A stretch of DNA of 64,000 nucleotides, taken from contig NZ_KE384560.1 of NCBI RefSeq assembly GCF_000426725.1, positions 1 to 64,000 of the forward strand, written 5' to 3'. Origin of the DNA: Sporocytophaga myxococcoides DSM 11118 (GTDB lineage Bacteria; Bacteroidota; Bacteroidia; Cytophagales; Cytophagaceae). The notes under the pieces were generated by a model. The model searched no databases. It saw only the letters and a list, made by a program, of their open reading frames with translations, and was not told where the DNA came from. Shown piece after piece: positions 46,686-55,322 of this stretch (position 1 is the stretch's first letter; each line of letters opens with the position of its first letter). The translations under genes were made by a program, and so were the position numbers.

Positions 46686-47717
46686 ATGAATAAAATAGGT
46701 GTTATCAGAAGTCTCTGCTACATTGCACTGTTCGGAGCCTCTATTCTTATTCAGGGATGTGGGCGAGGTACCTCCGATGGAGGAGGAGACCTAGTCGGCG
46801 TTCAGGGAAGAGAAGGATGGGTTATGACAGTGCCATACGGTATGACAACATGTCCGTCGGGGACTTTCCACATGGGGCAGGCGGATCAGGATGTTCCGGC
46901 TACTCAAATTAACCTTAACAAACAGGTGACCATCGGTGGGTTCTATATGGACGAAACCGAAATTACAAACAATGAATACAGACAATTCATTGACGTAATG
47001 TTAAGCGATTCAGTTGACGTATTGGGTGAACAATATATCAGAACTGAATTGTATCCTGACACAGCTGTTTGGGTAAAGGATTTTGCTCACCACATGGGTG
47101 ATCCAATGATGGAATATTACTACGCACACCCTGCGTTTGACGAATATCCAGTAGTTGGTGTTGACTGGTTCGCTGCAAGATATTTCTGCGAGTGGAGAAC
47201 TAAGCACATGAATAACTGGAGAGCAGAGCAAGGACTTTGGAAAATGCCAAACTTCAGATTACCATCAGAAGCAGAGTGGGAATACGCTGCTAGAGGTGGA
47301 AGAGATATGGCTAAATATCCTTGGGGTAACCCATACATCAGAAATGCAAAAGGATGTATGCTTGCTAACTTCAAACCTGGAAGAGGAAACTATTATGATG
47401 ATGGTTTCATGTATAGCTCACCAGTTGCTTCTTACTTTTCAAATGACTTCGGTCTTTATGATATGGCAGGAAACGTATCAGAGTGGTGTGAAGACGCTTA
47501 TTATGATGCTGCTGTTCCTGTAGTTTGGGATCTTAACCCAACTTACTATGATGACGATGAGCCTAGAAAGATCATCCGTGGTGGTTCTTGGAAAGATATT
47601 GCTTACTTCCTTGAAACCGGAACACGTACTTTCGAGTATCAGGACACTACAAAGTCATACATAGGCTTCAGATGCGTAATGACTTATCTTGGTAGATCTT
47701 CCGGTTTCGAGTTCTAA
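46686..47717 (+). CDS. gldK: Gliding motility / T9SS lipoprotein GldK (PorK)
   Basis: The protein has 343 residues. The lipoprotein signal ends ILIQGC with C25 as the lipid-attachment site. A formylglycine-generating-enzyme (SUMF1)-like fold follows, with GTFHMGQADQD, GFYMDETEITNNEYRQF, WEYAARGG and NVSEWCEDAYYD, and the terminal IIRGGSW...GFRCVMTY. GldK forms, with GldN, the large periplasmic ring attached to the outer membrane in the T9SS. The SUMF1 fold is structural here. It opens gldK-gldL-gldM-gldN, with gaps of 113, 47 and 18 bp. About 190 bp of AT-rich DNA precede it; no clear promoter was found there. Confidence 0.96.
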   Translation: MNKIGVIRSLCYIALFGASILIQGCGRGTSDGGGDLVGVQGREGWVMTVPYGMTTCPSGTFHMGQADQDVPATQINLNKQVTIGGFYMDETEITNNEYRQFIDVMLSDSVDVLGEQYIRTELYPDTAVWVKDFAHHMGDPMMEYYYAHPAFDEYPVVGVDWFAARYFCEWRTKHMNNWRAEQGLWKMPNFRLPSEAEWEYAARGGRDMAKYPWGNPYIRNAKGCMLANFKPGRGNYYDDGFMYSSPVASYFSNDFGLYDMAGNVSEWCEDAYYDAAVPVVWDLNPTYYDDDEPRKIIRGGSWKDIAYFLETGTRTFEYQDTTKSYIGFRCVMTYLGRSSGFEF

Positions 47718-47830
47718 AATCAAATCCTTTAAAGATTTAATAATTCAATAGTTGTATAATCACAAACTATATAATAATCTATTACCTAATAATTAATTGT
47801 TAAACACTTAAAATTTAAAAATTTACGAAA

Positions 47831-48631
47831 ATGAGTTCAAACAAAGGTGGTTTTAAAGATGTATTCTTTAACAAGATCATGCCAATGGTCTACGGACTTG
47901 GTGCCGCAGTTGTAATTGTTGGTGCGATGTTCAAAATTATGCACTGGCCGGGTGCTGGTCCAATGCTTGTTGTTGGTCTAAGTGTAGAGGCATTAATCTT
48001 CGTTTTCAGTTCATTCCAGCCTGTTCCTCACGATCCAAAGTGGGAGAGAGTTTATCCTCAATTGGCTGATGATTATTATGAAGAAGAAGAAGAAGGTGAA
48101 GTTGCTTCTAACGACGGTCTTACAAGAAGACTTGATGACATGCTTTCTGAGGCAAACATCACTCAGGATGTTGTTAACAAACTAGGTGCTGGTTTCAATT
48201 CACTATCTTCATCAGTTTCTAACCTTAAAGATCTATCTGATGCTTCTGTTGCTTCTAATGAGTATGCAAACAATGTTAAGCAAGCATCTAAGTCTCTTCT
48301 TGAGATGAATAAATCATATTCTAAAACTGTAGATGCAATGTCAGAAATGGCTAATGCTTCTGTAGATGCTAAAGAATACCATTCACAAGTTCAAAATATC
48401 ACTAAAAATCTTGGTGCATTGAACGCTGTTTATGAAATGGAACTTCAGGATGCTAACAATCACTTGAGAGCAATGAACAAATTCTACGGTAATCTTTCTC
48501 ATGCTATGGAGAACATGGCAGATGCTAGCAAAGATACTGCTCAGTTCAAAGAAGAACTTGGTAAACTATCTAAGAACCTTGTTCAGCTTAACAACGTGTA
48601 TGGTAACATGCTAACTGCAATGAGAGGTTAA
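47831..48631 (+). CDS. gldL: Gliding motility / T9SS motor protein GldL (PorL)
   Basis: The protein has 266 residues. Two membrane helices form the motor stator: the first includes MVYGLGAAVVIVGAMFKIMHWP with K35, and the second GLSVEALIFVFSSFQP with E53, the conserved acidic residue thought to carry protons. GldL and GldM form the proton-driven motor of gliding and secretion. The cytoplasmic C-terminus contains three related units of about 50 residues (DAS..A-EY...V...SK-L..MN..Y), see the separate finding. In the plus-strand order gldK-L-M-N it sits second. Confidence 0.96.
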   Translation: MSSNKGGFKDVFFNKIMPMVYGLGAAVVIVGAMFKIMHWPGAGPMLVVGLSVEALIFVFSSFQPVPHDPKWERVYPQLADDYYEEEEEGEVASNDGLTRRLDDMLSEANITQDVVNKLGAGFNSLSSSVSNLKDLSDASVASNEYANNVKQASKSLLEMNKSYSKTVDAMSEMANASVDAKEYHSQVQNITKNLGALNAVYEMELQDANNHLRAMNKFYGNLSHAMENMADASKDTAQFKEELGKLSKNLVQLNNVYGNMLTAMRG

Positions 48632-48678
48632 TTTTCAGTAGAAATTATTTTAAAAACGAAAAAGAAAAGGTTTAAAAT

Positions 48679-50265
48679 ATGGCTGGAGGTAAAGAAACCC
48701 CAAGGCAGAAAATGATTGGGATGATGTACCTGGTTCTAACAGCACTGTTAGCACTCCAGGTAAGCTCAGCTATCATACAGAAATTCAAATTTCTTGATGA
48801 TAGTTTGATGAACGTGAACGAAAAAACGACTGCTGAGAATGCTAAAGTAAGTGGCAATATCAGGAGAATCGTTGAACAAGAAGGTAATAAAGATGCTCAT
48901 ATCGTTAAAAAAGCAGATGAAGTAAAAGCTGCAACTGCTGAGCTAATTACTTATATGGAAGGTCTTCGTAAACACCTTATTGAAGATACAGGTGGAAAAG
49001 AAGAAGATGGTAACTATAAAGGTGCTAAAGAAGAAGAAAAAGTAGCAAACTTTATGGTTGGTCCAGAAGGTAGCAAAAAAGGAGAGGCATATAAATTGAA
49101 AGAGAAGCTTAACAATTTTGTTGCGACTCTTACCAAATTTGGTGTTAATGCTCCTAAATTAGCTTTGGATGGAAATGAAGATCCTATCTTTATGAAAGAT
49201 AAAGATCAAGCTAGAAAGGACTTTGCTCAGCTTAACTTCTCTGAAACTCCAATGGTTGCTGCTCTTGCAGTATTAGCGCAAAAAGAAGCAGAAGTTCTTA
49301 AATATGAGAACGATGCTCTTACTAAACTTGCAAGTGAAGTAGGTGCATCAGACATCAAATTTGATAACGTAGTTGCAATGGTTAGAGCTAACTCTAAAGT
49401 TGTAGCTGCTGGTACTAAATATGAGGCTGAAATGTTCCTTGCTGCATCTTCAAGCGCTATCACTCCTACAATGAGCCAGGATGGTAGAGCTATCCAGGTT
49501 GATGGTAGAAAGATTGGTAAAGTTTCTTTTACTGCAACTGGTGGTGCATATGACAAAGAAGGTAATGCTAAGAAAAAATGGAGAGGTGCTATCAATTTCA
49601 AATACAAAGGAAAAGATACTACTTTCCAGGTTGAAGAAGAATACATTGTTGCTAAGCCTGTAATTCAAATTCAGTCTGCTTCAGTTTCTGCTCTATACAA
49701 AAACTGCGGTAACGAACTTAATGTTCAGGTTCCTGCTTTAGGTTCTACTTACAGCCCTTCTTTCTCTGCAAGTGGTGCAAAAGTTATTCCTGGTGCTACA
49801 AAAGGTCTAGTTACTCTAGTTCCAACAGGTGCAAAAGTAACTCTTAACGTGGCAAGCAGCGGAAACGCAATTGGTTCACAAGAGTTCAATGTAAGATTGA
49901 TCCCAAAACCTGAAATTCAGGCTCTATCTAACGGTAGCCCTGTAAATGAGAAACAAGGAGTTCCTGCTCCTGGTCCTAGAGCTATCACAATGAAGGCTGT
50001 ACCTGATGAGAGCTTTAAAACTTTCTTGCCTAAAGATGCAAGGTATAAAATCACTCAATGGGAAGCTATCCTTGTTAGAGGTAAGAGACCTGTTACTCAA
50101 ACTTCTTTCACTTCTGAAACTGGTAACCTAGCTCAGTTTGCAGCGTCAGCTCAGCCTGGAGACAGAATCATGATAGAGGTTAAGAAAGTTACTAGAACTA
50201 ACTTCCTTAATGATACGGAAGAAGTTAATTTGGGAATTGTTATTAAGAACATCCCACTTAACTAA
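48679..50265 (+). CDS. gldM: Gliding motility / T9SS protein GldM (PorM)
   Basis: The protein has 528 residues. One N-terminal membrane helix (MMYLVLTALLALQVSSAII, about 14-34) is followed by a long periplasmic part. It begins with a helical stretch (ENAKVSGNIRRIVEQEGNK), continues into beta domains (YKGKDTTFQVEEEYIVAKP; ALGSTYSPSFSASGAKVIP) and ends FLNDTEEVNLGIVIKNIPLN. The length and layout match GldM, which spans the periplasm and couples the GldL motor to the GldK/N ring. Codons are strongly skewed to a few choices (GCT, AAA, GAA), a mark of high expression. It lies 47 bp after gldL and 18 bp before gldN. Confidence 0.95.
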   Translation: MAGGKETPRQKMIGMMYLVLTALLALQVSSAIIQKFKFLDDSLMNVNEKTTAENAKVSGNIRRIVEQEGNKDAHIVKKADEVKAATAELITYMEGLRKHLIEDTGGKEEDGNYKGAKEEEKVANFMVGPEGSKKGEAYKLKEKLNNFVATLTKFGVNAPKLALDGNEDPIFMKDKDQARKDFAQLNFSETPMVAALAVLAQKEAEVLKYENDALTKLASEVGASDIKFDNVVAMVRANSKVVAAGTKYEAEMFLAASSSAITPTMSQDGRAIQVDGRKIGKVSFTATGGAYDKEGNAKKKWRGAINFKYKGKDTTFQVEEEYIVAKPVIQIQSASVSALYKNCGNELNVQVPALGSTYSPSFSASGAKVIPGATKGLVTLVPTGAKVTLNVASSGNAIGSQEFNVRLIPKPEIQALSNGSPVNEKQGVPAPGPRAITMKAVPDESFKTFLPKDARYKITQWEAILVRGKRPVTQTSFTSETGNLAQFAASAQPGDRIMIEVKKVTRTNFLNDTEEVNLGIVIKNIPLN

Positions 50266-50283
50266 TACCTAAACTGCTTAGTT

Positions 50284-51147
50284 ATGAAAAAAATTAGTGT
50301 TATTTTGTCAGGTTTGATGTTCGCATCAAACCTGATAATTGCTCAAGAGGCAGCTGAGGCACCTGCTGAAGCAACTCCTGCAGCTGAAAATACAGGTTAT
50401 AACAAATTTTCTGTTAGACCTATACATGAATCTGATATCATGTATAAGAAGACGATCATTAGAGCTCTGGATCTTAGAGAAAAACAAAATAAACCTTTGT
50501 TTTCTAAAAACAGAGAACTTACTCGTTTGCTAATCGATGCTGTTCAAAGAGGTGATATAAAGGCATATGCTTCTGATTCCCTTTACGATGGTAAAACTCT
50601 TACAATTGAAGAATTCAATGAGAGAATTAAAATGCCATCTGAGCAAGCTGAACTTAGTGCAGAAGAGTTAGAGATTATGAAGGCGAACGGGGAGGATGTT
50701 GCTGCAATCGGTGGTGGTCCTAACTTTTATTTCCCAACTGATTTATATCAGATGGAGATAAAAGAAGATATCATCTTCGATAAGCAAAGATCCAGATTGT
50801 ACTATGATATTCACGCAATAACAGTGTACGTTCCTGCTGATCACCCTGCTAACATCAGAGGTATTCAGACTCCAATTGCTTCTTTCGAGTATAAAGAATT
50901 AGTGAACAAACTTTTCAAGGATAACCCTAAAGCAATTTGGTTTAATCCTCAGAACGATCAGCAGCATAAAAATCTTGCTGATGCATTCGAGTTACGTTTA
51001 TTTAGCTCTTATATTATCAAAGTTTCCAATCCAAATGATGCATACTTAGTTGACATCTATGGTGGAGATCAGCAAAAAGGTATTATGGCTGCTCAGTGGG
51101 CTGCTTTCGAGCTTCTTGAGTATGAGCATAACCTTTGGGAATTCTAA
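50284..51147 (+). CDS. gldN: Gliding motility / T9SS protein GldN (PorN)
   Basis: The protein has 287 residues. A signal peptide (KISVILSGLMFASNLIIAQ) is followed by an alanine/proline-rich linker (EAPAEATPAAEN). The GldN domain follows, with VRPIHESDIMYKKTIIRALDLREKQNKPL, PTDLYQMEIKEDIIFDKQRSRL and IYVVDIYGGDQQ-type strands near the end. It forms the outer-membrane-associated ring with GldK. The gene ends the gldKLMN operon; a strong terminator (51173-51204) lies just past it. Confidence 0.95.
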   Translation: MKKISVILSGLMFASNLIIAQEAAEAPAEATPAAENTGYNKFSVRPIHESDIMYKKTIIRALDLREKQNKPLFSKNRELTRLLIDAVQRGDIKAYASDSLYDGKTLTIEEFNERIKMPSEQAELSAEELEIMKANGEDVAAIGGGPNFYFPTDLYQMEIKEDIIFDKQRSRLYYDIHAITVYVPADHPANIRGIQTPIASFEYKELVNKLFKDNPKAIWFNPQNDQQHKNLADAFELRLFSSYIIKVSNPNDAYLVDIYGGDQQKGIMAAQWAAFELLEYEHNLWEF

Positions 51148-51172
51148 GAAATTTCTAACTATAAGAAATTAT

Positions 51173-51204
51173 AAAAAAAGGAGGTTGAAAAACCTCCTTT
51201 TTTA
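51173..51204. terminator. Bidirectional terminator between gldN and uvrC
   Basis: AAAAAAAGGAGGTT / AACCTCCTTTTTT hairpin (51173-51204) with loop GAAA. A T run on each strand follows the stem, so it can stop both the gldN transcript and the convergent uvrC transcript. Confidence 0.9.
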
Positions 51205-51208
51205 TTTA

Positions 51209-53017
51209 TTAATGACTTTCTTGATTATCACTCTCTTTTTCGCCTGCAAGATTTAATAGCACCAACTCCGCTTTGGCCTTCCCAACTATTTCGGCTAGTT
51301 CTTCAACACTTGCTTGTCGGATCTTACTTACCGAGCCAAAATGACTTACCAGCTTTTGAAATGTGGATTCTCCAACTCCTTTTATAGAAGCTAATTTACT
51401 TTTGGCTAAAGTACTTTTGCTCCGTTTAGTTCTATGAAATGTGATTGCAAATCTGTGAGCTTCATTCCTGATTTGCTGTATTACTTTTAACGATTCTGAT
51501 TTTTTATCGATATATAATGGAAGTGAGTCATCCGGATAATAGATTTCTTCGAGTCTTTTTGCGATGCCTACAATCGGAATTTTTCCATATAAGTCCAGTT
51601 CTTGTAATGCCTGGCACGCTGCTGAAAGTTGCCCTTTACCTCCATCGATTACTATCAGGTTTGGAAGTGGTTGGCCTTCTTCTAAAACTCTTTTATATCT
51701 TCTGTGCACTATTTCATGCATACTATCAAAGTCATTAGGTCCAACTACAGTCTTAATGTTATAATGGCGATAATCTTTCTTTGACGGTTTTGCATTTTTA
51801 AAAACCACCATTGACGCAACTGGATTGGTTCCTTGGATGTTGGAGTTGTCGAAGCATTCGATATGAAAAGGTTTTTCTTTTAACCGAAGGTCTTCTTGCA
51901 TTGTATTGAGTATCCTTGAATCTCTTTCATTATTTGAGATGGATTTGCTCATCTGATATGCTATATTATTTAGGGAAAGGTCCAGAAGCTTTTTCTTGTC
52001 ACCTATAGATGGCACGGTAATTTTTAGCTCATCTATTTCTACAGGGATATTTGCTATAATGTCTCTGGTAGTGACTTCCATTTCTTCTCTAATGCCAATA
52101 ATGGCTAGCTTTAGAAGATCTTCATCCGTTTCGTCGAGTTTCTTTTTGATCTCTAAATTTTTAGTTTGAAGAATTGCTCCATTTACTATATGCAGATAAT
52201 TAATAAATGCATTCTTCTCAAGACTCTTGATAGTAAAGACATCCAGGTCGGTTATTTTAGGGTTAACAATAACTGAGCTGGTCTGGAACTTTTCAAGTAA
52301 ATCAAATTTAAGTTTGAGCTTATGGGCTTTTTCGAACTCAAGGTTTTCAGCAGCTTCCTGTATCTGGTCTTTGTAGTAGGTTTTAACTACAGAGATGTGT
52401 CCTTTAAGAATTTGATGGGCTTTATCTATATTCTCGGAGTAAATTTCTTCAGTAACTAAGCCCTCGCATGGGCCTTTACAGTTTCCAATATGGAATTCAA
52501 GACAAACTTTGTATTTCCCATCATTGACATTTTTCTCTGAAAGGTTAAAAGTACATGTTCGTATAAAAAATAGTTTATGGATCAGGTCAAGGACACTATT
52601 CATAGCTTTTACACTTGTATAGGGACCGTAGTAGGTTCCTAGTGATTTGTCAAATGTCCGTGTAGCTATAACCCTTGGAAAACGTTCGCGGGATACATAT
52701 ATGTAAGGATAGGTCTTATCATCCTTCAAAAGTATATTATACTTCGGCTGATTATTCTTGATAAGGCTGTTTTCAAGAAGAAGGGCATCAAACTCTGTGT
52801 TTACTATAGTAAACTCGATTCTTCTTATTTGGCTGACAAGCTTTCGCGTTTTGTTGTCAACCCCTGTATTTTTATTAAAGTAATTAGAGACTCTTTTTTT
52901 GAGAGACTTTGCCTTTCCTACATATATAAGTTCTCCTTCCTCACTGAAGAACTTATATATGCCAGGCTGGTCCGGTAAATTTTTTACTTGTTCTCTTACC
53001 TCCTCGCTTTCCGCCAT
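51209..53017 (-). CDS. uvrC: Excinuclease ABC subunit UvrC
   Basis: The protein has 602 residues, full length. The GIY-YIG nuclease starts DQPGIYKFF ... LIYVGKAKSLKKRVSNYF near residue 20. A CXXXC-like cluster (CLEFHIGNCKGPCEG) follows. The UVR motif (QIQEAAENLEFEKAHKLK), the RNase H-like nuclease domain (IECFDNSNIQGTNPVAS, VIDGGKGQL) and the C-terminal helix-hairpin-helix repeats (LASIKGVGESTFQKLV) complete it. It makes the two incisions in nucleotide excision repair. It is last in the minus-strand run sprE-PBP1A-uvrC, 11 bp after PBP1A. Confidence 0.97.
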   Translation of the reverse strand: MAESEEVREQVKNLPDQPGIYKFFSEEGELIYVGKAKSLKKRVSNYFNKNTGVDNKTRKLVSQIRRIEFTIVNTEFDALLLENSLIKNNQPKYNILLKDDKTYPYIYVSRERFPRVIATRTFDKSLGTYYGPYTSVKAMNSVLDLIHKLFFIRTCTFNLSEKNVNDGKYKVCLEFHIGNCKGPCEGLVTEEIYSENIDKAHQILKGHISVVKTYYKDQIQEAAENLEFEKAHKLKLKFDLLEKFQTSSVIVNPKITDLDVFTIKSLEKNAFINYLHIVNGAILQTKNLEIKKKLDETDEDLLKLAIIGIREEMEVTTRDIIANIPVEIDELKITVPSIGDKKKLLDLSLNNIAYQMSKSISNNERDSRILNTMQEDLRLKEKPFHIECFDNSNIQGTNPVASMVVFKNAKPSKKDYRHYNIKTVVGPNDFDSMHEIVHRRYKRVLEEGQPLPNLIVIDGGKGQLSAACQALQELDLYGKIPIVGIAKRLEEIYYPDDSLPLYIDKKSESLKVIQQIRNEAHRFAITFHRTKRSKSTLAKSKLASIKGVGESTFQKLVSHFGSVSKIRQASVEELAEIVGKAKAELVLLNLAGEKESDNQESH

Positions 53018-53028
53018 GATTAAACCTC

Positions 53029-55320
53029 CTAAAATTCGTCAGGCAATACTTGCTGATGTTTTTGCTGAAGAGAATCGGAGTGCAGGGAGCTCTTTTCTCT
53101 GTATCTTTTGCAGTCTATTTCAACAGTTAATTTCGTTGGACGAGGAAAGCGCTCTTTGACTAAGCCAAGTGTGGAATCTGCGAATACCTTTTTCATGAAA
53201 ATAGCCCAAAGCGGCATCGCCATTCTTGCACCTTGGCCGAGATCCATATTCCTGAAGTGGATACATCTGTCATCTCCTCCAACCCAGGCTCCAGCAACTA
53301 GTTTTGGGGTAATCCCCATAAACCATCCGTCGGAATAATTTTGTGTTGTTCCTGTCTTTCCTCCGATTTCATAACCATTCCACAAAAGTCCGTACTTATT
53401 AAGACCAAGTGCCGTTCCCCCTTTTTCTTCTGTAGCACCTTTAAGCATATGTACCATCAGATAGGCAGTTTCTTCATCAAATACCTCAACACTTTTTGGT
53501 ATAAATTCCTGAAGGATATTTCCATTCTTGTCTTCAATTTTTGTAATGAAGAAAGGTTCTGTCCAAAATCCGTTGTTCACAAAAGTACTGTAAGCTCCTA
53601 CAAGTTCATAAATTGAAACATCGCTTACTCCCAAGCAAAGTGCAGGTACAGGATCCAGCGGGCTGGTAATACCCATTCTCTTGGCATTGTTCACTACAAC
53701 CTGTGGTCCGATTTCTTTCATCAGGTTTGCAGTGATGGAATTAATAGAATTAGCCATTGCCTTCCGAAGCGTGAACATTTCTCCAGTGAAGCCTTCTCCA
53801 TTACTGTTCTGAGGCGTCCAGGTCTGGTTTACGTCCGCTGTCGGGAATGTTACAGGAAGATCTGGCAATTCATAACAAGGAGAATATCCAAGATCAATAG
53901 CAGAAGCATACACAAATGGCTTAAATGTTGAGCCAGGTTGTCTTTTACCTTGCTTTACGTGATCATATTTAAAATGCTTATGATCTATTCCTCCTACCCA
54001 AGCCTTGATGAAGCCAGAGTGTGGATCCATCGCCATGAATCCGCAATGAAGGAAATGTTTGTAATATTTGATTGAGTCTATTGGAGACATCAATGTATCT
54101 ATTTCTCCATTCCAGCTGAAGATCTTCATTTTGATCGGAGTCTTCATTACTTTCATGATCTTTACAGTATCATTTCCATACCGAAGTTTTAATGCGCGAT
54201 ATCTATCGGATCTTTTGGCAGCTGTTTCTATAAAATTCGGAATAACTTTTCCCTGCTCATCTGCCCAGGGACTTTTGCCCTTCCAGTGTTCGAAGAACTT
54301 ACGTTGCTCTTCTTTCATATGGGATGTAACTGATTCTTCAGCATATTTTTGCATCTTGGAATCAAGTGTTGTATATATTTTTAAGCCGTCTGAATATAAA
54401 TCCAGACCTCTTTCTCTACACCATGGAATTAGGTATGATGTAATCAAGCTCCTGAAATATGTAGCAGAACCTTTATTATGATTTTCTACATTATAATCTA
54501 AAGTGATAGGTAATTTCTTGATTGAGTCAGCTTTTATAGAAGTCAGATATCCATATTTGGACATTTGACTGATAACAGTATTTCTTCTTGATGTAGAAGA
54601 GTCGGGGTTATATACAGGACTATAGGTTGTTGGTGCTTTAAGCAAACCTACAAGCACAGCAGCTTCTTCTACTTTAAGGCTATCCGGAGTTGTATTAAAA
54701 AAGGTTTTTGATGCTACTTCTATACCAAAGGAGTTACTTCCGAAATCCACTGTATTAAGATACATGGTCATGATTTCTTTTTTGGTATATGCTCTCTCAA
54801 TTTTTACTGCAGTTATCCATTCCTTAGTTTTATCAATTACTTTTTTTAGTTTGCCTGAGCTTATTTTACCTTTATAAAGAGCCCCTCTGGTTTCAAAAAG
54901 ATTTTTTGCTAACTGTTGAGACAAAGTACTTCCTCCCCCTGAATGTTTTTGGCCTAGGATAATCGTTTTGAAGAAAACTCTGCCCATTCCTCTTAAATCA
55001 ATTCCGGAGTGTTCTTCAAATCTTGAATCTTCCGTAGCAGTTAAAGCATTTACAAGATTTGGAGAAAGTTTTTCAAATTCTACCGGAGTTCTGTTCTCCT
55101 TGAAATATTTTCCTAATAAAATATTATCAGCAGTGTAAAGCTCAGATGCAACTTCACTTTTGGGGTTTTCCAAAGCTTCTAGGCTTGGCATAGGACCGAA
55201 AAGTCCTAAAAAATTAATAGAAACGAAATACACATATAGTACTAAGCTTCCGGTACCGGCAATAAAGCCGATCCATATAGTTTTGATAAATGCAGATATA
55301 AAGAAATTGCTTTTGCTCAT
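53029..55320 (-). CDS. Penicillin-binding protein 1A (class A)
   Basis: The protein has 763 residues. One N-terminal membrane anchor (SAFIKTIWIGFIAGTGSLVLY) is followed by a GT51 transglycosylase domain with ATEDSRFEEHSGID and GGGSTLSQQLAKN. The transpeptidase carries STFK, with S464 as the nucleophile, SIN as SxN and KTGTTQ as KTG. It builds and cross-links peptidoglycan. It lies 2 bp downstream of sprE and 11 bp upstream of uvrC, so it is the middle gene of a transcript that couples a T9SS lipoprotein and a cell-wall enzyme. Confidence 0.95.
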   Translation of the reverse strand: MSKSNFFISAFIKTIWIGFIAGTGSLVLYVYFVSINFLGLFGPMPSLEALENPKSEVASELYTADNILLGKYFKENRTPVEFEKLSPNLVNALTATEDSRFEEHSGIDLRGMGRVFFKTIILGQKHSGGGSTLSQQLAKNLFETRGALYKGKISSGKLKKVIDKTKEWITAVKIERAYTKKEIMTMYLNTVDFGSNSFGIEVASKTFFNTTPDSLKVEEAAVLVGLLKAPTTYSPVYNPDSSTSRRNTVISQMSKYGYLTSIKADSIKKLPITLDYNVENHNKGSATYFRSLITSYLIPWCRERGLDLYSDGLKIYTTLDSKMQKYAEESVTSHMKEEQRKFFEHWKGKSPWADEQGKVIPNFIETAAKRSDRYRALKLRYGNDTVKIMKVMKTPIKMKIFSWNGEIDTLMSPIDSIKYYKHFLHCGFMAMDPHSGFIKAWVGGIDHKHFKYDHVKQGKRQPGSTFKPFVYASAIDLGYSPCYELPDLPVTFPTADVNQTWTPQNSNGEGFTGEMFTLRKAMANSINSITANLMKEIGPQVVVNNAKRMGITSPLDPVPALCLGVSDVSIYELVGAYSTFVNNGFWTEPFFITKIEDKNGNILQEFIPKSVEVFDEETAYLMVHMLKGATEEKGGTALGLNKYGLLWNGYEIGGKTGTTQNYSDGWFMGITPKLVAGAWVGGDDRCIHFRNMDLGQGARMAMPLWAIFMKKVFADSTLGLVKERFPRPTKLTVEIDCKRYREKSSLHSDSLQQKHQQVLPDEF

Positions 55321-55322
55321 GT

